From: CAIUMH01 sp037142475
GTDB lineage: Bacteria > Actinomycetota > Acidimicrobiia > Acidimicrobiales > RAAP-2
Direction: 5' to 3'
DNA: 21,738 nt
Assembly: GCA_037142475.1 (NCBI GenBank)
Contig: JBAXAR010000027.1
Coordinates: 1 to 21,738, forward strand
Both the position numbers and the translations under genes were made by a program. Positions 7,935 to 15,302 of this stretch are shown one piece after another. The notes below the pieces were generated by a model that was not told the origin of the DNA, searched no databases, and saw only the letters and a program-made list of their open reading frames with translations. Every line of letters begins with the position of its first letter. Within the stretch, counting starts at the first letter, position 1.

Positions 7935-8654
7935 TCAGCCCTGCTTGGCGGCGGCTGGGGTGATGACCTCAGCGAGAGACGGAAACGCGCTCAATTTCGA
8001 GAGTCGACCCAGCTTGGCGCAGCTCACGCCATGATCGGCGGCTCGAAGCAGTCGTAGGTCGCCACGACTGTTTCCATAGGCCCAGAGTGTGGGGGCCTGC
8101 TCCGAGGAGCCGAGGAGGCCCTGCGAGCGCATCCAGCTCGTGGTGCGGGAGAACTTCTCGCTTCCTCTGCAGTTCTTGCCTTCGTAGCGACCAGTGAGGT
8201 TGCCCTGCTGGTCGACGGCCAAGCGGGTTGCGACCACGCCGTGGACTCCGAGAAGTTCGCCAACACGAGCGACATAGAGTTCAGGTGAGGCGGAGACGAT
8301 GACGACATGGTGGCCCGCAGCGAGGTGGTAGTCGAGGCGAGCCTTGACCTCGGTGCGCAATTCCGCCCCCACGTGCTTGGCCGCGTATGCCTCGCTCAGC
8401 GCGGTGACCTCTGCGGCGGAACGCCCTCTGAGGAGTTCGACGAAGAGGTCCTCCTTTGTACGATCTGCAGTGCCACCACCCCGAACGGCCGCCAAGGCGA
8501 GCGCCGGAGCCATGCGAGCAGTCGCCGAGACCGCAGTCTTGGTGCCCGCCACAGTACTGAGCCATGCAAAGACTGACCCCCCTTCGGTGAGGGTTCCGTC
8601 GAGGTCGAATGCTGCGACAACGACTTCCGAACGCTGCGGCGTTGACTGGTTCAT
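7935..8654 (-). CDS. HAD-superfamily IB phosphatase (phosphoserine-phosphatase-like)
   Basis: This is a HAD phosphohydrolase of about 239 residues with all core motifs. Motif I is FDLDGTLTEGG with nucleophile Asp17 and acid Asp19. Motif II is VIVSASPELYV (Ser). A lysine lies in GKNCRGSEK, and motif III is YGNSRGDLRLLRAADHG. The helical insertion between motifs I and II is the subfamily IB type seen in SerB-like enzymes. The substrate is unknown; neighbours suggest a sugar- or lipid-linked phosphate, which is inference. The start is uncertain: ATG 8654 gives a normal family length, while in-frame GTG 8732 or ATG 8753 would add a 26-33 residue polar Ser/Pro/His-rich tail with no homology signal. 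It appears to be the first gene of a minus-strand pair with the glycosyltransferase. Confidence 0.85.
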   Translation of the reverse strand: MNQSTPQRSEVVVAAFDLDGTLTEGGSVFAWLSTVAGTKTAVSATARMAPALALAAVRGGGTADRTKEDLFVELLRGRSAAEVTALSEAYAAKHVGAELRTEVKARLDYHLAAGHHVVIVSASPELYVARVGELLGVHGVVATRLAVDQQGNLTGRYEGKNCRGSEKFSRTTSWMRSQGLLGSSEQAPTLWAYGNSRGDLRLLRAADHGVSCAKLGRLSKLSAFPSLAEVITPAAAKQG

Positions 8655-8810
8655 GTGGAGGGATCTTCCATGTTGATGCGGGGAATCCTGGGGCCCACGA
8701 GGACTCTCAGGCGAAGCGTGTGGGGAACTCACTTTCTTCTCAAATCTTCCCATGCACCGGGCGTCTGCAAAGTGATGCTGGATGGTTCGTGCAATTCCTG
8801 ACCAATTGAG

Positions 8811-8839
8811 TCGACAATCAAGAACGAAGGCGCTAGAGT
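8811..8839 (+). promoter_or_regulatory. Probable sigma70-type promoter of the peroxiredoxin gene
   Basis: TCGACA (8811-8816) and TAGAGT (8834-8839) are separated by exactly 17 nt. They match the -35 TTGACA in five of six positions and the actinobacterial -10 TAnnnT. Transcription would start near 8846, leaving a leader of about 57 nt before the AGGAGG site. The gap 8655-8902 between the divergent HAD and peroxiredoxin genes holds this promoter; I see no clear promoter for the HAD side. Confidence 0.5.
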
Positions 8840-8902
8840 GACCTCAGACGTAGTTCATCGAGCCCCTGGAAAGCCGGGGGCATGACTAGGAGGCACCAAC
8901 GA

Positions 8903-9538
8903 ATGGCTATTCGACTTGGCGATACCGCACCCGACTTCACCGCTGAGACCACTGATGGAACGATCAACTTCCATGAGTGGCTCGGAGACAGCTGGGGGAT
9001 TCTCTTCTCCCACCCCAAGGACTTCACGCCGGTCTGCACGACCGAGCTTGGTGCCTTCTCTGCCCGTAAGGCTGAGTTTGATGCCCGGAACACCAAACTG
9101 ATCGGCCTCTCGGTCGACTCCGTCGAGTCCCACAAGGGCTGGGCTGGCGACATCGAGGAGACCCAGGGGACCGCGCTGGCCTTCCCGATCATCGGCGACG
9201 AGGACCGCAAGGTCGCGGAGCTCTACGACATGATCCACCCCAACGAGCTCGAGACCCTCACGGTCCGCAGCGTCTTTGTGATTGCCCCCGACAAGAAGGT
9301 CAAGCTGACCCTGACCTACCCGGCATCGACCGGGCGGAACATCGACGAGATCCTCCGAGTCATTGACTCGCTGCAGCTGACGGCCGGCTACTCGGTGTCA
9401 ACCCCGGCGAACTGGACCGATGGTGGTGACGTGATCATTGCCCCGGCGATCTCGGACGAGGACGCCAAGGTCAAGTTCCCCAAGGGATTCAAGACGCTGA
9501 AGCCGTACCTGCGGATGACGCCTCAGCCCAACAAGTAG
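8903..9538 (+). CDS. 1-Cys peroxiredoxin (Prx6/AhpC-TSA family)
   Basis: This 211-residue thioredoxin-fold peroxidase reduces hydrogen peroxide and organic hydroperoxides in the cytoplasm. The catalytic motif FTPVCTTE has the peroxidatic Cys45, and it is the only cysteine in the protein, which makes it a true 1-Cys enzyme needing an external reductant. The long C-terminal arm (GYSVSTPANWTDGGDVIIAP ending GFKTLKPYLRMT) is the Prx6-type dimerisation extension and the length matches that group. ATG 8903 is chosen over ATG 8882 because a perfect AGGAGG lies at 8888-8893, 9 nt upstream. It has its own promoter and is closed by two hairpins, so it is probably monocistronic. Homologues are often oxidative-stress induced, but no regulator site is recognised here. 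Confidence 0.95.
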   Translation: MAIRLGDTAPDFTAETTDGTINFHEWLGDSWGILFSHPKDFTPVCTTELGAFSARKAEFDARNTKLIGLSVDSVESHKGWAGDIEETQGTALAFPIIGDEDRKVAELYDMIHPNELETLTVRSVFVIAPDKKVKLTLTYPASTGRNIDEILRVIDSLQLTAGYSVSTPANWTDGGDVIIAPAISDEDAKVKFPKGFKTLKPYLRMTPQPNK

Positions 9539-9543
9539 TGCTC

Positions 9544-9607
9544 GACGCCCGTGGGCGTCTGATGGACCAAGAGCAACAAGGCCGGCCCCGTGGGCCGGCC
9601 TTGTTGC
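9544..9607 (+). terminator. Tandem hairpins after the peroxiredoxin gene, strong terminator
   Basis: Six bases after the stop, GACGCC-CGTG-GGCGTC (9544-9559) forms a small hairpin. Then GCAACAAGGCCGGCCC (9573-9588) pairs perfectly with its complement at 9592-9607 across a 3-nt CGT loop, giving a 16-bp stem. The arms end in an A-rich and T-rich segment, so it could work in both directions. There is no long T tract after it, as is common in high-GC actinobacteria. Confidence 0.8.
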
Positions 9608-9742
9608 ATCCTGTGAGTGGATCTCTGTTGCTGTGCCCTCCTTGCCCTCTTGAACAAGAAGAAGGGTCGGCTGGAGGCGAACGCCCTGAAGGCAGGGCCG
9701 GATTATCGTGGGCTTTCCCCCAATGAGTGTGAGGAACCAACC

Positions 9743-10600
9743 ATGTCGGCATTCCCAATCGAAGCGAGCGGTACCTTTGAGATCGCCGGACGACCAATCC
9801 ATCGCCTTGGCTACGGAGCGATGCAGATCACTGGGCCCGGCGTCTGGGGCCCTCCCGCCGATCACGACGCAGCGATCGCTGTGCTCAGGAGGGCGGTCGA
9901 ACTTGGGGTCGACTTCATCGATACCGCCGACTCCTACGGACCCACAATCTCAGAGGAATTGATCGCCGAAGCACTCTCTCCCTACGGACACGTGATGGTG
10001 GCCACCAAAGCCGGGTTGACTCGATCCGCTCCTGGCGTCTGGGCACCTGTGGGACGGCCTGAGTACCTCCGCCAGCAGTGTGAACTCAGCCTTCGACGCC
10101 TTCGGGTGGACGCCATCGACTTGTTCCAGCTTCACCGAATCGACCCCCAGGTCCCCGCAGAGGCGCAGTTCGAGCTACTCGCCGCCCTCCTCGATGAGGG
10201 CAAGGTGAAATCGGTAGGTCTCTCCGAAGTGAGTGTGGAGCAAATTGAAGCCGCTCGAGCCATCGTGCCGATCAGCACGGTCCAGAATCTCTACAACGTG
10301 GCGAACCGTCAGTCTGAGGCACAGCTCGAGTACTGCGAAGCGGCAGGAATCGGTTTCATCCCATGGTTTCCTGTTGCTGCTGGAGCACTCGCCAAGCCGG
10401 GTGGCCCGCTCGACACGATGGCCGCAGACACTGGGTCAACGACAGCGCAATTGGCGCTGGCGTGGCTGCTGCGTCGATCACCTGTGATGCTCCCCATCCC
10501 TGGGACCTCGAGCATTGGTCACCTCGACGAGAATTGTGCGGCAGCACTGGTCGAAATGACCGACGTTCAGTTCGAGTCACTGGCACAAGCCGCCCGCTGA
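9743..10600 (+). CDS. Aldo/keto reductase
   Basis: This is a 285-residue NADPH-dependent (beta/alpha)8-barrel oxidoreductase acting on aldehydes or ketones. The catalytic tetrad is visible: Asp60 and Tyr65 in FIDTADSYG, Lys89 in VATKAG and His131 in FQLHRID. The cofactor end of the barrel carries IPGTSSIGHLDEN, close to the family's usual IPG-x(4)-HL-x-EN signature. ATG 9743 is chosen because GAGGA at 9731-9735 lies 7 nt upstream. An in-frame upstream extension would run back through the terminator and is not credible. The gene stands alone between the peroxiredoxin terminator and a convergent acyl-CoA ligase. The 58 bp to that neighbour (10601-10658) shows only a weak 6-bp inverted repeat. 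The substrate is unknown. Confidence 0.93.
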   Translation: MSAFPIEASGTFEIAGRPIHRLGYGAMQITGPGVWGPPADHDAAIAVLRRAVELGVDFIDTADSYGPTISEELIAEALSPYGHVMVATKAGLTRSAPGVWAPVGRPEYLRQQCELSLRRLRVDAIDLFQLHRIDPQVPAEAQFELLAALLDEGKVKSVGLSEVSVEQIEAARAIVPISTVQNLYNVANRQSEAQLEYCEAAGIGFIPWFPVAAGALAKPGGPLDTMAADTGSTTAQLALAWLLRRSPVMLPIPGTSSIGHLDENCAAALVEMTDVQFESLAQAAR

Positions 10601-10658
10601 CGAGCGACCGATCCGGACGCGGGTTCGATGCTCGCGGCTCGCTCAGATGGCGCTGTGG

Positions 10659-12416
10659 TCAGACGGTCTTGCCGAGGCTGTCTCGCAACTCTCGCTTGAG
10701 TACCTTCCCTGCTGGGTTGCGAGGCAAGGGCGAGTCCCGGAAGTAGAAGTGTTTCGGCACGTTGTACGCGGCGAGCCGATCCTTGACGTGGCGAGCGAGT
10801 TCCTCGGCGGTGATCCGTCGCTCTGGCCTCAGCACGATGACAGCGGCAACCTCTTCACCCAGGACCTCATGGGGGACTCCGATCACTGCGCAGTCTGCGA
10901 TATCAGGGTGTTCGAAGAGCGCCGCTTCGACTTCAACCGAATAGATGTTCTCGCCCCCGCGGATGATCACGTCCTTGGCCCGGTCGACAATGTAGATGAA
11001 CCCTTCTTCGTCGAGACGAGCAATGTCCCCGGTACGGACCCAGCCAGCGGTGAAGGTCGCAGCGGTCTCCGTAGGTCGGTTCCAATAGCCCCTGACGACC
11101 TGAGGCCCCTTAATCCACAGCTCTCCGGTGACGTCAGGGCCTTGCGGGCGCAGCGGATCAGGTTCTGCCCCATCAAAACCCTCGGGAACCACCGCCACGT
11201 CAGTGACAGGTACCGCAGTGCCGACGCTGTCGGGCCGCTCAACGTAGTCGGGCCCGGTGTTCATGGCGGTGGCGGCTGTCGTCTCGGTCATCCCGTAGCC
11301 GTTACCGGGCTGGCCGATGGGAAACGTTTCTCTGATCCGGCGCACGAGCTCGGGCGGTGCAGGTGCCCCACCGTAGGAAACACTTCGGACGCTCGAGGTA
11401 TCCCGTGTGGCGAGGTCAGGCGAGTCGAGGACCTGCATCACCATTGTGGGGACACCACCGAACGTGGTGATCTTTTCCCGTTCGATGAGCTCGAGTGCCC
11501 GATCTGGATCAAAATGGTGCATCATCACGAGCTTGCCGCCGGCGGCGGTGTTGACCACGAGCACGGCTTGGCATCCGGTGGCGTGGAACAGCGGCACACT
11601 CAGGAGGTACGCGTTCTGGATGCTGACACCATCGGTCGAGTTCCCGGCTCCAAAGCGCAAGGTGGAGCGTGTCGAGATGAAGAACAGATTCATCAAATTT
11701 GAGCACGAGTTCCGATGGGTGCCCACCGCCCCCTTGGGGCGGCCCGTGGTGCCGGAGGTGTAGAAAATGGTGGCATCGTCGTCGGGCTGTATTTCGGCTG
11801 CCGGAAGCTCCGTAGCCGCTGTGGTTTCTTCGAGGAGCTCGGAGAACGAGCGGATCGAGACTCGTTGGTGACGTGCGCCGAGATCAGGAGATTCGTGGCG
11901 GTTCTCAGAGACCACGAGGACATGGTTGAGCCCCTCAAGTTCATCGAGGAGCGGGCGGATCCGACCCAAACGTTCGGTATCGACGACCACGACAATGCTT
12001 CCGGAGTCGGCGAGGCCGTAGGAGAGCTCCTCGCCCGTCCACCATGCATTAATCGGGACTGCGATCGCCCCGATCGAGACGGTTCCCCAGAACGCGACGA
12101 TCCACTCCGGGAGGTTCCTCATGGCGATCGCCACGCGATCGCCCTTCGAGACGCCAAGTTCCACCAGGCGATGGGCAAAGGTGGCGGCGAGATCGAAATG
12201 CTGGGCGAACGTGATTCTTTCGTCCTCGTAGACGATGAAATCTCGATCCCGATGATTCCTCGACCGTTCGAGGACCGCGCGGAGACTCTCGGGAGCGTTC
12301 TTCCAAGTCCTCGTGCTCACGCCCCTGATGGTGGTCTCACCCATCTCGAACATCTGTCCTTCGGCAGTGAGCGCGGCGGTCGCCTCGGTGAGGGACATCG
12401 CAGGGCTTGTCGTCAT
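10659..12416 (-). CDS. AMP-forming acyl-CoA ligase (fatty-acyl-CoA synthetase-like)
   Basis: This 585-residue class I adenylate-forming enzyme activates a carboxylic acid to acyl-AMP and then acyl-CoA. Core motifs in order are TIFYTSGTTGRPKG (216-229, phosphate loop), YGMTET (374-379) and GWVRTGDIARLDEEGF (458-473). These are followed by the hinge region DRAKDVIIRGGENIYSVEVE (478-497) and NPAGKVLKREL with the catalytic Lys571. The N-terminal part (about 30-120) is the usual acyl-CoA synthetase domain (ITFAQHFDLAATFAHRL, PINAWWTGEEL). The ATG overlaps the orn stop (ATGA), and GGAGGA sits a few bases upstream, so it is translated from the orn transcript. The acyl chain is not readable; the WS/DGAT acyltransferase on the other side of the locus makes a fatty acid plausible. 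Confidence 0.93.
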   Translation of the reverse strand: MTTSPAMSLTEATAALTAEGQMFEMGETTIRGVSTRTWKNAPESLRAVLERSRNHRDRDFIVYEDERITFAQHFDLAATFAHRLVELGVSKGDRVAIAMRNLPEWIVAFWGTVSIGAIAVPINAWWTGEELSYGLADSGSIVVVVDTERLGRIRPLLDELEGLNHVLVVSENRHESPDLGARHQRVSIRSFSELLEETTAATELPAAEIQPDDDATIFYTSGTTGRPKGAVGTHRNSCSNLMNLFFISTRSTLRFGAGNSTDGVSIQNAYLLSVPLFHATGCQAVLVVNTAAGGKLVMMHHFDPDRALELIEREKITTFGGVPTMVMQVLDSPDLATRDTSSVRSVSYGGAPAPPELVRRIRETFPIGQPGNGYGMTETTAATAMNTGPDYVERPDSVGTAVPVTDVAVVPEGFDGAEPDPLRPQGPDVTGELWIKGPQVVRGYWNRPTETAATFTAGWVRTGDIARLDEEGFIYIVDRAKDVIIRGGENIYSVEVEAALFEHPDIADCAVIGVPHEVLGEEVAAVIVLRPERRITAEELARHVKDRLAAYNVPKHFYFRDSPLPRNPAGKVLKRELRDSLGKTV

Positions 12417-12991
12417 GACTCCTCCGGGGAAGATCTCTGCGGTGGGAACAGAGCATCTCGGTAGAACGAGAGCTCCGCGAGGGACTCGCGGATGTCACCC
12501 ATGGCCCTGTGATCGCCGACCTTGGCGGGGGCGCTGGCGAGGATCTCAGGGTGCCAACGACGGCACAGCTCCTTGATGGTGGAGACATCGACACACCGGT
12601 AGTGCAGGAATCCTTCGAGCTCCGGCATCTGTGCGGCGAGGAATCGTCGGTCGGTGCCGATCGAATTCCCGGCGAGGGGAACCGAACCCGGCTCGTCGAT
12701 GTACCGGCCAAGGAAGGCCAGCGTCGCCTGCTCTGCTTCGGCCAGTGTCAGCGTGGACGCGTCGATCTGCGGGCGAAGGCCGGATCGTTCGTGCATCGTT
12801 GTGACGAAGGCATCCATCTCGGAGAGTTCCTCGGGTGAGGCTCCGATGACCAGATCAGGGCCTTCGGCGATGATTGCAAGGTCGTCGTCGGTTATCAAGG
12901 TGGCGATTTCAACAATCACGTGACGGTCAGGGTCTAAACCGGTCATCTCAAGGTCGATCCAAACAAGCACAGAACGCAGCGTAGCGACCAC
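12413..12991 (-). CDS. orn: Oligoribonuclease
   Basis: This 192-residue DEDDh 3'-5' exoribonuclease degrades di- and short oligoribonucleotides, including pGpG from cyclic-di-GMP turnover. The motif Exo I is WIDLEMTGLD with Asp13 and Glu15. LAGNSIGTDRRFLAAQMPELEGFLHY is near-diagnostic for Orn (split here: GNSIGTDRRFL and HYRCVDVSTIKEL). Exo III is GDHRAMGDIRESLAELSFYR with the catalytic His and Asp. The start is GTG 12991, with GAGG 6 nt upstream; a GTG at 12970 is an alternative that would remove seven residues. It is divergent from dut, with only 37 bp between start codons, and its stop overlaps the acyl-CoA ligase start. Confidence 0.95.
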   Translation of the reverse strand: MVATLRSVLVWIDLEMTGLDPDRHVIVEIATLITDDDLAIIAEGPDLVIGASPEELSEMDAFVTTMHERSGLRPQIDASTLTLAEAEQATLAFLGRYIDEPGSVPLAGNSIGTDRRFLAAQMPELEGFLHYRCVDVSTIKELCRRWHPEILASAPAKVGDHRAMGDIRESLAELSFYRDALFPPQRSSPEES

Positions 12992-13016
12992 ACGAGACCT
13001 CGGCGGAGGGCCCGGG

Positions 13017-13022
13017 TAGCCT
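13017..13022 (+). promoter_or_regulatory. -10 box of a probably leaderless dut promoter
   Basis: TAGCCT ends 6 nt before GTG 13029, so transcription would begin at or next to the start codon. Seventeen bases upstream lies GAGACC (12994-12999), a weak -35 sharing GAC with the consensus. The box falls within the 37-bp orn/dut divergent interval. Confidence 0.45.
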
Positions 13023-13028
13023 GAGGGC

Positions 13029-13472
13029 GTGGTGGAGATCCCGATCCAAGTTTTGAGCGAGCATGCGTCGCCTCCTCGCTATGCAAAGCCCGGTGATGCC
13101 GGATGTGACCTGATTGCCTCTGAGCGCGTTGATCTCGCCGCCGGTGGAGGCAGGGCGTTGGTGCCGACGGGAATTGCCATCGCTATCCCCGAGGGCTACG
13201 CGGGCTTCATCCAGCCGAGGAGCGGTCTTGCTCTCAACCATGGTGTGACCTGCTTGAATACGCCCGGCCTGATCGACTCGGGCTACCGCGGAGAGATAAA
13301 GGTGCTCCTGGTTAACACGGACCCACTTCAGCCCTTTGTCGTTGAGGTGGGCGACCGAGTCGCCCAACTCGTCATCCAGAACGTTGAGCAGGCCACCTTC
13401 ATCGACGCCGGAGCGACTGGTCTCGAAGAATCAGAGCGAGGCACTGGTGGATTCGGGAGCAGCGGGCGATGA
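13029..13472 (+). CDS. dut: Deoxyuridine 5'-triphosphate nucleotidohydrolase (dUTPase)
   Basis: This 147-residue trimeric dUTPase hydrolyses dUTP to dUMP and pyrophosphate, keeping uracil out of DNA and feeding dTMP synthesis. All five family motifs are present: PGDAGCDL (21-28), PRSGLA (63-68), NTPGLIDSGYRGEI (77-90), GDRVAQLVI (108-116) and the C-terminal glycine-rich arm RGTGGFGSSG (137-146). The start is GTG 13029 or the adjacent GTG 13032. A short GAGG at 13023-13026 is too close to 13029 but is usable for 13032, so both leaderless and SD-led initiation are possible. The stop overlaps the start of the WS/DGAT gene by 4 bp, an unusual partner for dut. Confidence 0.96.
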   Translation: MVEIPIQVLSEHASPPRYAKPGDAGCDLIASERVDLAAGGGRALVPTGIAIAIPEGYAGFIQPRSGLALNHGVTCLNTPGLIDSGYRGEIKVLLVNTDPLQPFVVEVGDRVAQLVIQNVEQATFIDAGATGLEESERGTGGFGSSGR

Positions 13473-14923
13473 GCGATGAGTCACTCTCCGCACTTGACAC
13501 AATCTTTGCCACCATGGACTCGGAGAATGCCCCCTTGCACATGGGCATCCTGATCGAGTTGGCCCCTCGCGAGACTGGTGGGGGCGACCCAGGGGTCAGA
13601 TTTGAGGAGATCAGGTCGACGATCGAAGAGCGGCTCGGCAAGATCCCCCTCCTGCGCCGCCGGCTCCTTCGGGTTCCCTTCGATCTCGGCCCCCCGATCC
13701 TCGTCGATGATCCGAACTTCAACCTTGACGACCACGTCATCCGTCGGGCACTCCCGGAGCCTGGCGATTCTGAAGCGCTTGAGGAATTAGCAGCGAGGCT
13801 GCTGGCTCGGCCCCTCGTCCCCGATCGACCTCGGTGGGAGATCAGCGTGGTCGAGGGCCTTGAGGGCGGGGGTACCGCTCTGATCGGCAAGGTCCACCAC
13901 GCCCTGGCCGATGGAGTTTCCGCAGTGATGGTCTTCGCTGGCCTCTTCGACATCGATCCGGGGTCGCCGACGCCCGGGCCGCAGATCGATCTCGACCCGG
14001 CCGCAGCTCTCCCGACGCCGCTCGAAATGCTCACCCGATCATCATCGGAGGCGCTTCGGAGGCCAGGGGCGATCCTCGAGGCCATTGGCGCAGCGTTCGG
14101 TCGCGCCGCGACCAAAATCGACGTTCTCACCGGGGCGGCTTCAGCGCCAGACGCGGACGACCACGACTCGGTGTCGCTCCTCGATGCACCTCGGACTTCG
14201 CTCTCGGGGACGATCTCGTATTCCCGACGACTCGAGCGAGTCGGCTTCGATCTGGCAAGCATGAAGACCGTGGCGCGTGCCAACGGCGCCACGGTCACGG
14301 ATCTGGCGATGACCATCGTCGGCGGGGCCGTTCGTCACCTCCTCTCGCTACGCGGGGAGGATCCGGAGAACGATTTGGTGGCGTTCGTGCCAGTCAACAT
14401 CCGACAGGTGGGCACGGAGGCGGACCTCGGGAACAAAATCAGTGCTCGGCTCGTCCCGCTGCACACCACCATCGTGGATCCCCTTGAGCGCCTGAGCGTT
14501 ATCGCCGCGATGAGCGCAGGTCGGCGTGATGAGTCGGTGGATGGAGGTAGCGACGTGGTCAACGAGTTGGCCGATGCAGCGGGCCCAACCATCGCATCGA
14601 TCGCAGGCAATGTGATCCAAGCGTTTGATCTTTTTGATCACCTCCCGCACGGGGCCAACCTGATCCTCTCGTCTGTCCCCGGACCTCCGTTCCCTCTCTG
14701 GTGCGCAGGTGAGCGCATTGTGAGGGCGACAGGAATTGGCCCACTGATGTTCAACCAGGGGCTGAACGTGACGCTGCTGAGCTACGACGACTCTCTCGAA
14801 TTCGCGATTTTTGGGTGCGAACGCCATCTTCCTGATTCGGTCCTGCTGCGCGAACTGATTGAAGTGTCGGCGGCGGAGTTCCTCGGCGATCCATTGACGA
14901 CCCCTGAGGCTTCAGTCGGCTGA
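13469..14923 (+). CDS. Wax ester synthase/diacylglycerol acyltransferase (WS/DGAT)
   Basis: This 484-residue bifunctional-type acyltransferase transfers acyl groups from acyl-CoA to diacylglycerol or fatty alcohols, forming storage triacylglycerol or wax esters at the inner membrane face. The catalytic motif HHxxxDG is HHALADG (143-149), placed as in the family. Other family segments are the N-terminal LSALDTIFATMDSENAPLHMG, DDHVIRRALPEPG (88-100), and the C-terminal region LILSSVPGPPFPLWCAGERI with GIGPLMFNQGLNVTLLSY. The length is typical and no residue of the active motif is missing. ATG 13469 overlaps the dut stop (ATGA), so it is co-transcribed. The acyl-CoA ligase encoded just across the divergent promoter could supply its substrate. 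Confidence 0.95.
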   Translation: MSDESLSALDTIFATMDSENAPLHMGILIELAPRETGGGDPGVRFEEIRSTIEERLGKIPLLRRRLLRVPFDLGPPILVDDPNFNLDDHVIRRALPEPGDSEALEELAARLLARPLVPDRPRWEISVVEGLEGGGTALIGKVHHALADGVSAVMVFAGLFDIDPGSPTPGPQIDLDPAAALPTPLEMLTRSSSEALRRPGAILEAIGAAFGRAATKIDVLTGAASAPDADDHDSVSLLDAPRTSLSGTISYSRRLERVGFDLASMKTVARANGATVTDLAMTIVGGAVRHLLSLRGEDPENDLVAFVPVNIRQVGTEADLGNKISARLVPLHTTIVDPLERLSVIAAMSAGRRDESVDGGSDVVNELADAAGPTIASIAGNVIQAFDLFDHLPHGANLILSSVPGPPFPLWCAGERIVRATGIGPLMFNQGLNVTLLSYDDSLEFAIFGCERHLPDSVLLRELIEVSAAEFLGDPLTTPEASVG

Positions 14924-14944
14924 GGCCTAGCGTTCGCTCCCTGG

Positions 14945-14973
14945 CAGACCACGCGGGCCGCGAGCGCTAGTAT
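14945..14973 (+). promoter_or_regulatory. Candidate promoter of tRNA-Gly
   Basis: TAGTAT (14968-14973) lies 11 nt before the mature tRNA 5' end, a normal distance for a short tRNA leader. CAGACC (14945-14950) is 17 nt upstream and is a weak -35 with GAC in register. Confidence 0.4.
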
Positions 14974-14984
14974 CTGTCCAACAG

Positions 14985-15059
14985 GCGGACGTGGCTCAGT
15001 GGTAGAGCATCACCTTGCCAAGGTGAGGGTCGCGGGTTCGAATCCCGTCGTCCGCTCCA
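14985..15059 (+). tRNA. tRNA-Gly (anticodon GCC), CCA encoded
   Basis: The acceptor GCGGACG pairs perfectly with CGTCCGC. The D arm contains GCTCAGTGGTAGAGC. The anticodon stem TCACC/GGTGA holds loop TTGCCAA, giving anticodon GCC. The T arm is GCGGGTTCGAATCCCGT. Discriminator U (15056) fits glycine and is followed by an encoded CCA (15057-15059). Confidence 0.97.
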
Positions 15060-15079
15060 ATGGGTGCTGTGGCACCTCG

Positions 15080-15114
15080 ACAAGACCCCCGAACGTATCG
15101 TCCGGGGGTCTTGT
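15080..15114 (+). terminator. Intrinsic terminator after tRNA-Gly
   Basis: ACAAGACCCCCG (15080-15091) pairs perfectly with CGGGGGTCTTGT (15103-15114), a 12-bp stem. The 11-nt loop can add three more pairs past one mismatch. It is followed by a moderately T-rich stretch. The rest of the gap to 15302 shows only a TATATT box at 15220-15225, a possible -10 for the next gene with no -35 that I recognise. Confidence 0.8.
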
Positions 15115-15302
15115 TGATTCTCAAGAGTCCTGGACCGCCGCCGGAGCCCGAATGGCCAGTCGAGCGCCACTCGCGAAATCCTTGCCACTCAAGAAGCGCT
15201 GAATTCCGCTCAGTGTCTGTATATTTGGAATTGCTGGAGTCCGACCCGGCGAAGCGCCTGTCGGAACGTCAACCATGGTGCGAAGAGATTTGAGGGGTCA
15301 AG

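Noticed and set aside
10647..11702. Plus-strand open frame of 351 codons opposite the acyl-CoA ligase
   Set aside because: It is antisense to an intact, motif-complete gene, has unusual composition and has no ribosome site.
13399..14316. Long open frame (305 codons) on the minus strand inside the WS/DGAT gene
   Set aside because: It is a shadow of the high-GC codon pattern of the plus-strand gene. Its translation is Ser/Arg-rich with no recognisable motif, and the plus-strand protein has all its family motifs.
14927..14970. Inverted repeat CTAGCG / CGCTAG before tRNA-Gly
   Set aside because: It is only 6 bp with a long spacer and overlaps the -10 box. Such repeats are expected by chance at this length.
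14985..15302. Integration site at the tRNA-Gly 3' end
   Set aside because: No second copy of the tRNA 3' segment, no integrase and no mobile gene is seen. A normal terminator follows the tRNA.
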